This document shows positions 12,356 through 24,000 of a stretch of DNA of 50,000 nt, in pieces. The DNA lies in assembly GCA_018398765.1 (NCBI GenBank), contig JAHBMJ010005960.1:5001-55000 (forward strand), written 5' to 3'. The notes below the pieces were generated by a model, which was not told the DNA's origin, searched no databases, and saw only the letters and a program-made list of their open reading frames with translations. This DNA comes from Chromera velia. Taxonomy: Eukaryota; Sar; Chromeraceae. The translations under genes and the position numbers were made by a program. How positions within the stretch are numbered: the stretch's first letter is position 1; each line of letters begins with the position of its first letter.

Positions 12356-12666
12356 GCATTCAACCACCCTTTGCATCAACTGATCTGTATGGATGAATCT
12401 GTATGGTTTTCTTTTTTATTTTTCAATCCTTTTTTTTTTTTGTAAAAAAAAAATGGCCAAAAAATGGCCAGCTCCTGGTGGGGCCCTATCTGAAAGTGGT
12501 GTAAGCGCTCTCATCGCGCGCGCGCGCGTCGACGACAGACGTGCGACAATGGCGCAAAATATAAGAGCAAAGGGTGGCACAGTGTTTGTCTGTGTGCGAG
12601 TTAGTGGGTGTCGGCAGGTGTTTGTCTGTAGGTACGTTAGGGTGGTATACGTGTACGCCCATTTGG

Positions 12667-12698
12667 TCACAATTCAAGGGCCAGGGCATATATTAAGG
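12667..12698 (-). promoter_or_regulatory. TATA-like sequence plus right arm of 21-bp inverted repeat
   Basis: Exact reverse complement of the block at 12335-12355, flanked on its outer side by a TTAATATAT sequence when read on the minus strand. In that orientation it would drive leftward transcription toward the TRAF-like gene. Read on the plus strand, the same AT-rich core lies about 30 bases before the ATG at 12724 and could instead serve the helicase gene. Confidence 0.4.
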
Positions 12699-12713
12699 TG
12701 TTCGATCTCTACC

Positions 12714-12731
12714 ATGCCGGGGCATGCCTGA
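12714..12731 (+). other. Short upstream ORF overlapping the first helicase ATG
   Basis: An ATG at 12714 opens a five-codon ORF that ends with TGA at 12729-12731 and overlaps the in-frame helicase ATG at 12724. If transcription begins upstream, this uORF would favour initiation at Met24 (12793), whose following residues look more like a mitochondrial presequence. Confidence 0.3.
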
Positions 12732-15685
12732 ATGTCACTCTGCGAATGTCGTTTGTAAAACCCTTCGTTTTCTTGCTGAAAACCGCTCTGAAATGTTAAT
12801 ATACAAGACTTGCGTTCGACATTCCACTCCGTCTCGCCGTCTCCTTCCGTCTATTTGCCTCGAACAGACGTGGCGGGGGCCTGTGGCCCTCCGCCGCTTC
12901 GTCACTTCAACTGCTGCCCCCCTTTCACCCACTTCTCTCCCACAAGACATCGGCAGTGGCACTGATTGTCCGAGGCCTTCCGATGTGTTTTCGGGTTTTT
13001 CTTCCCGATTGTTCCGTCTCTCCTCGGAGACGCTTTCGGCTCTCGAGACGGTTTTCCCTGACATACAGATACCCACAGAGACTCAAGTACGGTCTATTCC
13101 TCTCACAAGGGAAGGAAAAAACCTTTTCGTGCTCTCACGCACAGGCACAGGAAAAACACTCGCGTTCCTGCTCCCAACGGTGGAAGCAGTCAGCAGACGT
13201 CGGGGCGTGACTGAGCATTCGAGTGGAGACCGTCTGCCCGGGCCCCCTTCCCTTCTGAGCGCGCTGATCCTGTGTCCTTCAAGAGAACTCGCACTCCAGA
13301 CATCAGGGGTCCTCAAGCGTCTTCTGATTTTTCATCCGATACGACACGCTGTATGTGTCGGGGGCGCTCCCCTGTCCACCAGCGTGGACGCTCTGCTGCA
13401 AAGTCAGCCTCACATTTTGGTGGCTACCCCAGGACGCCTCTCGAGGGTTCTGCATCAAATGTCGGAGGAGGGAAGGGCTTCGTATCTTCAGCGAGTTCAG
13501 GTATGCTGCCTGTACAAAAAAAGAGGAATGAGAATCAAAAACACGCTTTGAACCGTAAGTTTTTTGTTGTGAAAAAAGGAATGCGCCTTTCTATCCTGAG
13601 GTAGTTGGGGTGGGTTGCTGTGTCGATTTCTGGTCCCGTCCCGGGCTCCCTCCAAGTGTTTGGGTGAAAGGTGCCTGCATGCATTTCGTACTCTGTCTTG
13701 CCTGTGGTTGTGTATTCTTTTGTTCTTTCAGCTTTGTTTCTGTGTATTTAGTCTCGGTATTCGTTTTTGTCTTTTTTGGAATACAATGATTGGTTCTGGT
13801 GCGTATGCCTTCCTAATCCCATCTCCAGTTGGACACCGGGCCTCTTCTGTCGCGCTGTGCTGGATTCTCACTCACTCCTCTTCTGCCTCGATCAGTTTAC
13901 GAAGCCAATGGATGGCGTTTGTCTTCACTGAGTGAATATGAAGTTTTTCCTCCTGTTGTCCGTCCCTTGCAGCACGTTGTGGTGGATGAGGGCGACAAGA
14001 TGTGCCAGTCCATTTTGTCAGTGGATCTGTCTAGAATTCTCGCAGAGGTTTTGAAGGCTCAAGTCCCTGCAACCTCTCGTGAAGACAGTTTGCCGTCTCC
14101 TTCTCTCCTCCCCATTTCTCGCCCCCCTTCTGATCCGACATCCCCCTTGTCTCAGGAGGATTCCTCTGCCCCCCCCTTTCAACTCTCCCTCTACGGAGCT
14201 ACCTTTGACAGCCGCATAAGAAGAAGTGTCAAACGTCTCTTCCAATCGTGTCAAGAAGACGCATCCCTCCCCTCTGTCACCTTCGACCTCCGCCTCCTGG
14301 ATGGTGCCTCTGGTGCTCACGACGGCGAGGTGCTCTCGATACGCACACACGCGGTTCCTCCACGGGGCGGGGGGGGTGCAGGGCCGAAAGAGAGAGTGCA
14401 AGAAGAAGAAGAAGTCTTGTTGTTAGAGACTGCACAAAGAGCAGACCAAAAGTGGGTTGAAGTCACAGGCCGCAATCTGATTGAGACCCTCACACGGATT
14501 TTGTTGAGATCCTCCGGAGTCGGAATTCGAGGAGAGACTTCGCCAAACAATTTTCAGGAGATGACGCAGGAAGGATTGAGTCAATCAAGTAATGGAACCC
14601 CTCTTCCAGAGCTTGCGAAGAAGATCCTGGTGTTCCTTCCGACCTCTCACATGACGCAACTTCTGTACATCCTCGCGACCCGCTTCTTGTTCCCTCAAAT
14701 GGCAGAGACAACAAAGGAGGGTAACCTCCTGAGCACACAAACGTTCTGCATCCACAGAGGCATCTCACAGAAAAGCAGAGACTTCATAAGATCGGTTGGT
14801 GGGTAAGTACCGTCTCAAGTACTTTGCCTTTATGTAAATGCATCCACACATACACACATACATGTACATTTGACTGCTTAAGGGATGTCCAGCGACCCTT
14901 CTTGGCAGTCTTTCTCTCTTTTTTCTTTGTAATCATGTCTCCCAGTCTCTTTGGTAGTGATTCGATTTCTTTTGGTTGCGGGGTCTCCCCACAGGTCTGT
15001 CTGCCTACCATCATGTGTGTACATGTTTCAATAAATCGATATCTGCTGTGTCTTCGGTCAGTCCCTCGACTCTCCTCTTGTGGCTTGCCCTTACCGTCTG
15101 TCTCTCTCAGTCCCTCGCGTTGCCTCTGCTTGGTTCGTGTTCGTGTGCGTGCGTGCAGAGGTTTTCTGAGGCCTCTAGCGGGATTTTGTTTGCCACTGAC
15201 GTCGCTGCACGCGGCCTTGATTTTGAGAACGTCGACTTGATTGTGCAGGTGGGGGGGAGGGAGGGCAGGCAGGCAGGCAGGCAAAAAGAAAAGACACAAA
15301 TTTGAGGAGGGAGGAGGGAGCGGGGATGGGAGGAAAGGTTTGCGCTCCGTCAAGTCGCACTCTCCTCCCCTGCCTCCGTCTGTTCCTTCCTCACTCCCTT
15401 CCTTTTCCCCAAGATTTTCCTTGCTTTTGTGTGCGTGGTTGGGTGCATGCATGAATTCATGATTCGTTGAATTAATGAGTGAATGGTTGGATGAATGAAG
15501 ACCCTGTCGTGAGGCAGTGTTTCGGAATTTCAGCGGAAAATGAAATCCAACGAGGTGCCGTGGCTCACAGCACGGTCTTTCTGTCGACTTGCATTGAGGC
15601 AATCCCGTTACGTCCAAGCCGGATTTTCTTTTTGATGAGTCTACTTGCGTCGCTCAGCTCGTGCCTGTGACCAGTCTTCATTAGG

Positions 15686-15739
<54 letters not shown>

Positions 15740-16172
15740 TGTGAGTGCGCATGTGCGCATGTGCGTATGTGCGTATTTGTTTTTCACGTTCAGTTGTGGT
15801 GTCGGTAACTAACTGCAGATGAACCTCGGGGGTGCGTGTGAGGTCGAATACGTCCATCGAGTGGGTCGCACAGCGCGGGGGGGAAAGCCGGGGAAGGCGC
15901 TGCTTCTACTGCTGCGGTGAGCATGGGTGGAAGGAAGGGCAACCGGAGTTGGGGGGTTGGGCTTTCCGGGTTTGCCCTTTTGGTGTGAGCTCTCTCTGTG
16001 TGTGTGTTCCTACATGTATCTGGATTTGAAAAAAGCGCCCTCTCTGTTCGCCGTCCAATCGGAACTCGTGCGGAAATGCCAGGGTCGGGAGTTTGGTGGC
16101 ACTGTGCTTCTGTTTTTCTGTTATTGTCAACCTTTTCTTATTTTCGATCACCACGGTGGATCTGTCTGTTCG

Positions 16173-16252
<80 letters not shown>

Positions 16253-18253
16253 TGTGTGTGCGTGCGTGCGTGTGTGTGTGCGTGTGTGAGTGTGTGTGCG
16301 TTTGTCCCCTGATCCGCTTTCCGTGCTGCCTTCGCACAGAAACGTGGACGATCAGGTCATCCCGACACTCGAGAAAGGGGGGTTGAAGGTGGAGCCTTTG
16401 GGGGGGGAGGAGGAGCGAAGGGGAGGTAGGAGGACTGGCAAGGCGGAAGGCGAAGTGTGGGGATCTCATGCTTTGGAGGAGAAAGAGGAATTCTGGCAGA
16501 TGATTCAGGACTGTGTGGAGGAGTCAAGAGAGGTGATACAGTGCAAACGCCAAGACCGACTTCGAAAGAAACGTCAAAGAGAGTCAGCAGAGATCGAAGC
16601 AACTCCTTTGGATCATACGATGATTGAGAGTCCTGCAAACGAAGAGCATCAAAAGAGAAGTGGGGGCCGTGTGGAACATGCAACATTTTCAGGGGGGGTA
16701 AATGTGGAAAATGGAACTTTTCAAGTATCAGAGCGTCGCGCAGATTTGGAGGGACCGGAGAATCTTGAGGAGCGTGAAAAGGCGTCCCCGGTCTGCGCGT
16801 GGAGCACCTTGCGACAAGCACGGTGGCGCAAAAATCGGAAGTGGGTCAGCTGATTCTCTCTCTTTCTCTCTCTCTCTCTCTCTGTCTCTGTGTGTGTGTG
16901 TGTGTGTGTGTGTGTTTGTTTATCTATCTATGCATCTCTCCATCTATCTGCCTATGTCTTTCTATGTATGTGCAGTAGTATGTATGTACCTTTCTATGCA
17001 TCTCTCCTCATTCTCTGTATGTATCTATCTCCATCCCGAAATATGTGTTTTGCCTTTTGCTTCCCCACCAATTGCCGACATCAAGGAGGATTCTCTCTTT
17101 CTTTCATTTTTCTGTCTCTTCCTTGGTGTGTCCGAGCTGCTACCCGTGTCTCTCCGTGCTTGCTTGCAGGCTTTTTCATCTGTCGGCCCTCTGTCTTTCC
17201 TCTCTCATTGCACACCACCACTCTGTGTGCCAGACTCTGGTGAACAGGTCTCAGCAAACGAATGGGGGGGACAGTACAGGGTCTGAAATGCTTGACAGAC
17301 CAGGTGCAGTTGACAAAGACGACCACCCTCCTCCAGGGTCCAGGATGGAAGTTGAGAGGCAAAAGGATGAGATGAGAGGACTAATGAGTGCACGTGTGCA
17401 CGTTGTGGCGGATTTGATGATCTCTCTCGGCCTGCTCCGCCCAGAGCTCCCCCCCGTGGGTCCCAAATTCATCAACAGTCGGGGCTTTTGGCTGGACAGA
17501 AACATGCAGACAGTGGCAGGGCTGCGTGCGTCAACCTGGCGCTCCTTCGTTCGGGAGCTTGAATCCCTTGACCCTCATAGAGTCCCCCCACTCCCGTCTC
17601 CATTCACAGAATCCCCCCAATGCACAGCAGATGGTTTGTTTTCATCAGGTGTGTCGCAGGACGAAAAGCGGAGGGTGTCAGTTGAGGAAGAAATCTGCCG
17701 AGTTAGTCGATTGGCGGAAGGATGCGAAGGTAATCAGACAGCAGCAGACTCCGAAAATTTGGAGAGACTTGGAGGTTTGGATTCGAGAGATGAAGGCCGC
17801 CCTTTCGACTTGGCAGGATTTCGACGCTCCCTCAGCATCTCACCCCTTACAGGGTTCCCTGAAAGTGCAAGCGTGCCCTTTGATCACAGTAGCACACCGC
17901 CGTCTCCGCCTGCAAGCATTCGGTCTTCGATGACGCTTGCAGAGGCGCTGAGGATTGACGGTCTTGTTTTAGACACAGCGGAAGCCTCGCTAGAGTCTCT
18001 GCTGAACTCCTCCTCCCCATCTGCAGAGATGCAGTTGCACTCAGGACCCGAGGCGGCGGAGTCGTGTCTTTCGACTCGGAGAGATGACAGACAGAGGCGG
18101 ACGTCGGGTCGGAAACGGCTTCCTAATTTGCGTGCACGTCTTCCTGAGATGATTACAGGGGACGGGCTGCATTTCAATTGTGCCCCTGGATCAGAGAACG
18201 TGGGGCATGGGTCTAGAGATGATCTTTCTGTCACTTACAAAGGTATACAATGA
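12724..18253 (+). CDS. DEAD-box RNA helicase, probably organelle-targeted, with DEGD motif II
   Basis: Six exons: 12724-13500, 13973-14802, 15161-15248, 15819-15916, 16340-16840 and 17170-18253, about 1,125 residues. Visible helicase motifs are Q (PTETQ, residues 117-121), I (SRTGTGKT, 138-145), Ia (PSRELALQ), GG, Ib (TPGR), II (VVDEGDKM, 262-269), III (GAT in LYGATFD), IV (ILVFLPTS), V ([12 protein letters not shown]) and VI ([12 protein letters not shown]). Motif II is DEGD rather than DEAD and motif III is GAT rather than SAT. Long acidic or proline-rich insertions separate II, III and IV. About 540 residues follow motif VI, which is unusual and unrecognised. The Arg/Ser-rich N-terminus resembles a mitochondrial presequence, and Met24 at 12793 may be the true start. 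The exon 2/3 junction is ambiguous: 14802/15161 uses a GTAAGT donor, while 14794/15159 uses a TGCAG acceptor; both keep frame. The family unwinds or remodels RNA with ATP. Confidence 0.85.
15685..15745 (+). repeat. Compound (CT)n(GT)n microsatellite in helicase intron
   Basis: CT run to about 15722 followed directly by a GT run, within the intron before the motif VI exon (15819). Confidence 0.9.
16170..16302 (+). repeat. Compound (CT)n(GT)n microsatellite in helicase intron
   Basis: A long CT run with one TGTCTC interruption, then GT and GTGC units, ending about 40 bases before the acceptor of exon 16340. Confidence 0.9.
16856..16918 (+). repeat. Compound (CT)n(GT)n microsatellite in last helicase intron
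   Basis: Starts 16 bases after the proposed donor at 16841, CT first and then GT. Its intron-like order supports continuing the helicase gene into the exon at 17170 rather than ending it at the TGA at 16851-16853. Confidence 0.85.
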
Positions 18254-19730
18254 CACGAGAGCCTGAGGAAAATAATCTTTCCCGGCAGAGTCCAGGCGGT
18301 CTGAACACTTGAGACTCTCAGTCTGCAAATTTACACTAGAAAACGTTTTTCTCAAGCCGCGAAGAAGAGAAAAAAACTAGACTGCAAAGGATCATAGTAA
18401 AGTTTCGACACCCCACTGACATAGTACTAGTCTGGTGCCATGGCACTTTAGACTAGACTTTAGACAGGACAGTACATCTATAAGTTCCAGATGTTAGTTC
18501 TAGTGTTAGGCTGTTAGCTAGTTCACATTTATATACATAACATATATGCATTCACTCCAGCAAAGCGAACTTCATTCATTATTAATTATGTATGTAAAAG
18601 CTAGATGTAAAAGTTATGTTAAGTATTAATTTTATGTATAGTAGTGCTAGTAGTATTGTGTAATGTAACGCCAGTGTTGTGTATAACACATTGAATATGA
18701 GTAGCCTCTATTGTTATATCATTACCATAATACCATCTAGATTCATACTTTTAGTCACATTTGTGATTTTGTTCAAGTTCTCCATTTTTAAATTACACAC
18801 GTACAGTTAAATCCAGAGTTCAATACATTTTTTATTTAATTTATACAACTATGTATCTTTAAGTGTATTAATAATCGTATTTAATAATGTTATAGATATA
18901 TACGAATTTATTATTTCATGTTTGTTTATATCTAAGTTTATATTCAAATTAGCTACAGAACTAGCTATAGAAGCTAGTGGAGAAGCTTTGCTGTTCTAAG
19001 AATACGTTTGCGGGGGCGACCTCTATAAAACAAAACGGCGACAGTGCTCTAGGGCACCACTAAACTTTGAATCACTTATCACGTGTTCTACCTAGTGTTC
19101 CGCGCTCTAATAGATAGTTAAAAAAAAAAAAGTTGCAAACTTGTATATCATTACATATAATTCAAGTTCAATAACATCTTGTATTAGATTGCATGCTGGG
19201 TTGCATGTAATACATGCCAATAATGTTGTGATGCATTACAGTCATGTGATACAGTGCATACATACGCAGCACGCACGTATCTAGACACGTATCCACGGCG
19301 CAGCACACGGTCACGACAGAGGCGAGATCGTATCAGATCAAGGCCTATTTCCTCAATATCATATTCCACGTAAGATTGCATGCAGGACACTCTTATTTTC
19401 ATGCACGGGGACAGAGAAAGAAACCGTAGTCACGTACCAGGTCTGACAGCATACTGCATGCATGGCAGGCAGACTGTGCTTTCCCAAGCAGGCAAAATGA
19501 AGAGGGAAGCTAAGTAGCAGAGGAGGAAAGGAAGCATAGGAGCAAGAATGGAAGTGAGGAAGCAAGACGGAACGATCGATCGATGGCTGTGTATGCGTTG
19601 ACGCCAAAGGAATTTTCTGATCGAATTCCTGCATGCAATCAATGCGACCTAGGTGACTGTACGGTGGTCTAATTTAAGTCTACACGTCGGCCTTCCTTGC
19701 GGCGACGGAAAGCAAGACAAAAGCATCACG
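18254..19730. other. AT-rich spacer downstream of the helicase gene
   Basis: About 18300-19180 is AT-rich with CTAG-containing words and a poly(A) run near 19120. About 19190-19640 contains repeated TGCATGCA-type palindromes. No gene, tRNA or recognised element was found. Confidence 0.5.
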
Positions 19731-21058
19731 GAGGCTCTGTTAATGGTATCCGCATGTGTTTTCACAATGTAATGAAGCAATCGATCGGCACCAAACTTGA
19801 GACCGCATTCTTTCACAAATTCGATGGTTTGTTGGCTTCCACGCTGCCCCGATTTCTTTGTGGACTATTCTGAATTGTGGAAGGAGAACAGAGAAGACGA
19901 AAAAGAAAAAACAGAAAAGAAAAAGGAGAAGCAAGAAAGAAAGAAAGAGAGAAAGAAAGCAAGCAAGAAAGGAAGCAAAAAAGAAAGAGAGAAAGCAAGA
20001 AAGAAAGGGAACCATACAATCCCAACGAACAGTCCGACATTCCAACAGATCCCTCGGTCCCTCTGGACCAGACAGAACAAAAAGAAAAACGGGGGGTTAA
20101 TTTGAAATTCAGAGTCAGCGGAGAATAATCAACGACCACCAGACGGGAAAAAGGCAGCCAAGACTCTCCTTCGAAAGGAAAACTGGGAGCAAGACAGAAA
20201 AAAGCAGTCAGTGGACACAGACATGGTGGGTGCAGGAGTGAATCATTCCAACATGTACGTAGAAGTAGTGCGCGGTGCGCCCACATCAGCAGCTGCTGCA
20301 CGGACACACGGGGATGATTGCGAATGATGAAAGGGTTCAGAGAGACTGAAAGAAAGAATCAATTGACTGATCTGATGAACCGACCCCATCCAGCTCGACC
20401 ACTCATGAAAGTTGCCTGTCGCTTTTTCCCCTTTTTCGTACTAGACAGTTGCAGGGTCAGCCGAGAGAGCGAAGCGGGAGGGTTCCAGTTTCCGCTTGCA
20501 CTTCTCTCAGAGGGCTTTTTCGCTCCTTCCCCCGCTTTTTTTCTTTCCCCACTGACAGCCAGAGGTATGCGAACAAATGATGCCGAAAGCAAAGAATTTT
20601 GGGAGGATTCTGTCAAGGACATGACACAGATCGATTTTTTTTTTCGGCCAAAGAACAGGCAGAGAAAGAGGGCACACGAACCGCAATCCAGACGAAGGAA
20701 AAAAAAAAACGTTCCTTGTCGACCCCCCTTCTCCGGCCTCTCCGCCACAAATTTCGACTTCAGATAGATGAACCATCAATGGAGGGCTCGGGAGAGTAGA
20801 GAACAACCACCATGGTTTCTGCTTACCACCACAAACGGAGAGTCTGACCGAAAGTGACTGACTGACAGTGACATCTTCAGAAAGGAAGGACCGACATGCA
20901 GGCAAGCTATCAGCATGCAGGAAGGAGAGGAGAGACATCTAGCTCAGCTACCTTTGCCTTCATGAATGCCCTCCATCATCCCGCTTCCTTCCACCCCTTT
21001 GCTTCCCCTCCTCCGTCCGACTCAAGAAAGACCCACTCGAGTCATCCAACCACAACGA

Positions 21059-21082
21059 TCTCTCTCTCTCTCTCTCTCTCTC
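21059..21082 (+). repeat. (TC)n microsatellite
   Basis: A short near-perfect TC run inside the gene-poor 19.7-31.3 kb block. Confidence 0.85.
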
Positions 21083-24000
21083 CTCCCCCCTCCCTGATGC
21101 CCCCCATCCCTCTCCCACCCTCCCACACACGACTCTATTTGTCTTCGTTCAGCTCTCTCTGCAAAGAGCTCCTATTCCAAACAAACTCCCCCCCCCCATC
21201 GGGAGGTCTATCAGCCCTCCCCAGAATCCCCAACCCTCCCCTTTGGACAAAATGAACAAACTGTTTTTTTTTTCTCGGGCCATCGGGACACCAGCAGACC
21301 GGCAGCCGCTTGCTTAGAGAGAGACAGACAGACGGTGCACGTTTCAGCGCAAGAAGAGAAAGGGGAGAGAGAGGGAGGGAGAATGCCTTGCAACGTTGCT
21401 TCATTCACATGAGAAGAAGAGACGAGAAAGAAAAAAATAGAAACCACAGACGAAAGAGAAGTACGGGGAGGGAGGGAGGGAGGAAGAGAGACCATCCATC
21501 CATCTAGACTTGCATGTGCTTCTTTTGACCTCACCTCTGAACGGTCTTACCACATCAAAGACGGAAGGAAGAGTGAGTGTATGACCGAGAGAAGACGAAC
21601 CAATGAACGAATCAACACATGCATCGATCTGAAAAACGAAAGAAGAAAGAAAGAAAGAAAGACAGAAAGAAACGAAGGCCAACCCAGACGGAAGGAGTCC
21701 CATTGAACCAAAATCCATCACCTCTTCCCCCCTTTTGCCCCCTGTCTCCCCCCCCACCCAAGAGAAGAGAAGGGAATAAGAGAAGAGAGGGAAGAAAGAG
21801 TGATTCCCTTCTCTTCCAGATTCTGTTCTTAGGAAGGCCTTTCAAGAAACGCATTGACTGATTTCATCGCATCAGACAAAGAAGACGGGAATGAGACCAG
21901 AAAGAAAGAAGACACGCAGAGTTAAACAAACACAGCTAGACGGAGACAGCGGAACGCAAGAAGGAGGGAATGAGCTTCCCTGCCTTGCCCGTTTCCTCAC
22001 TGCCAGAGAAGACGAAGAGAGAGAGCGTGTGTGAGAGAAAGAGTGCGAGGGAAAGAGAAGACGGGAGAGGAGCACCGCGCTCAGCTGTACACACACTCTC
22101 TCTGTCTCGGATGCGGGAACGGAGAAATCGAAAGACGAGAGGAGATGGTGATGTTTATAAAGTCAGAGAGAGACGAAGGGGGGCCAGAAAAGGGAAAAGG
22201 GCAGGAGGGGAGGCGAGATGCTTTCTTTCCCACTCCACCAACAGCGTCCTTCGTTTCCCAGGCAGGGTAAACACCCCCACTCACTCACTGCCGTTCTTTC
22301 CTTTCTCGACAGACTGAGCTAGTGCGTTGAATGGAAGTACACGTGCAGCAAACGAAAAAACAAAACCAAAACCATTTTGGCCACACGCACCTGCAGGCTT
22401 GCACTCCGCATTCGGGTATGTCATCGATTGTCTTTTGAAAATTTAAATTCGCCCCCCTTTCTTTTCTGCTTACAAACACAAAAAGGAAAGAGGGGGGAAG
22501 AAGAGAAAACCAGAAGAACGCCCGCATGTGTCTTTTTCTACATTCAAACCTTCCGCCGTCGTTATCACGTCCATTAATTAACTCAGTTGCTGTTGAATTT
22601 CCCCTTTTCAATTAATCTACAAGTGACTTAATTGTCTATTCAAATGTGGACTCACGCACTGTGGGGTGAGCATGAGGGAGCAAAGTATGACACCTAAAAG
22701 ACACCAAGAGTGAGCACGAGGGTAGACAAGCAAGAAAGAACAGCTCGCGAAACGGGATTTATGCATGCACGGTACCTTGTCAGTCAGTCAAAAATTCACA
22801 GTGCAACTCACTCATGTTCACCATCCATCATTTCAATTCGTTTTTCTATAAAGCACCCCCACTTGAGACAGCACCTCTCTCCTCTCCCTCCCAATCACTC
22901 TCGGCTCCTTTCCCTTCCCTGCAGCTTTGGGGTTTCATTCACAAAAGGAAGAAGCATCGGGAAGAAAGAGCAAGGACATAGACAAAGTCCCCGACGACAC
23001 AGAAGATTCATCCCGAACACGCACAGAGACAGGAGAAAGGGGACCCACGAACGGAAAGCAAAGAATGCACAAAGAACGAAACGATCAACGGAAAAAGGAC
23101 AGCAAAACGGATTGACAAATTGAAAAAATCGATATAACAATTGTCTTCAAGAATAAGGATTGAGCTGGAAAGAAAAAAAAAGGAGTCCATCACGATTAGA
23201 GGTCAAAAAATTCGTGTGATCCTTTCCCCAACCAGACAGAGAGAGATATGGACAGTCAGTCAAATTGCGGGGCAGTCAGTGGAATAGTCAGATTTCAAAA
23301 AATCACGAGCACACGGGGGGACTGAATCCACGAATCTAAAGGAGATGGAGGAGTAAGGTATAGCAGCAGCAAAAACCACGGCAGCACATCTCATCTGACA
23401 GCCACCCCATCTTTCTTTTCCACGTGGGGAGCCCGAAATGTCCCCGTCGCGCATAAAGCTTCTGTTTGATTTTCTCTCTAAGTCATGTGGTCCCTCTAGG
23501 CCGTCACCTCTTCTCTCCCTTTGCCCAGCAGACACAGGCACAGACAGACACGGACATACCATAGGTGTCCTTCAATTTCAACGCAAAGACGCGCACACAG
23601 CCAAACTCTCGTCTCGTTGTGTCATGCAGCAACAAAAACTCGACTCTTTGAGAGAGAATCGGCCCCGGCATATATAGAGCCAGCACACGCTGTGGCGGCA
23701 GCAAAGGCAGCAAGAGCAGCAGCAGCACGAATGAGGTGAGTAAATGAATGGATGAGCAAGACACAAAGAAGTACACAGTGAAGCAGAGAGAAAAGAAAGC
23801 TCTGCCTGCACATACGGTCGAGGAAGATTCTTCTCGTCGTCTCATTTCTTCTTCTCAATCAGTGTCTTCCCCCCTCCTTTTTCTGAAAGAACCTGCCGAT
23901 TCCTTGCCAAGGTGCCCCTCTGTCATCTCTCTTTTCTTTCTGACTCTCTCTCGGGGGACTTCTCTTTACCCCCTCCACCTCTCTCCCTCACTTTCTTCCC

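Larger units (their letters stand above)
11847..12723. other. Divergent intergenic region, TRAF-like gene and helicase gene
   Basis: It contains the TATA-flanked inverted repeat (12326-12698), a GC-rich CG-dinucleotide patch near 12207-12260, a second (CG)n stretch at 12517-12532 close to the centre of the inverted repeat, and an A/T homopolymer patch around 12430-12460 with two TGGCCA palindromes. No coding sequence was recognised. Confidence 0.6.

Noticed and set aside
16000-16110. Possible extra helicase exon ([19 protein letters not shown])
   Set aside because: No good acceptor before it; exon 15819-15916 joins directly in phase to 16340.
20318-20767. 149-codon plus frame
   Set aside because: Low-complexity ends, no domain, no splice context; compatible with chance in purine-rich DNA.
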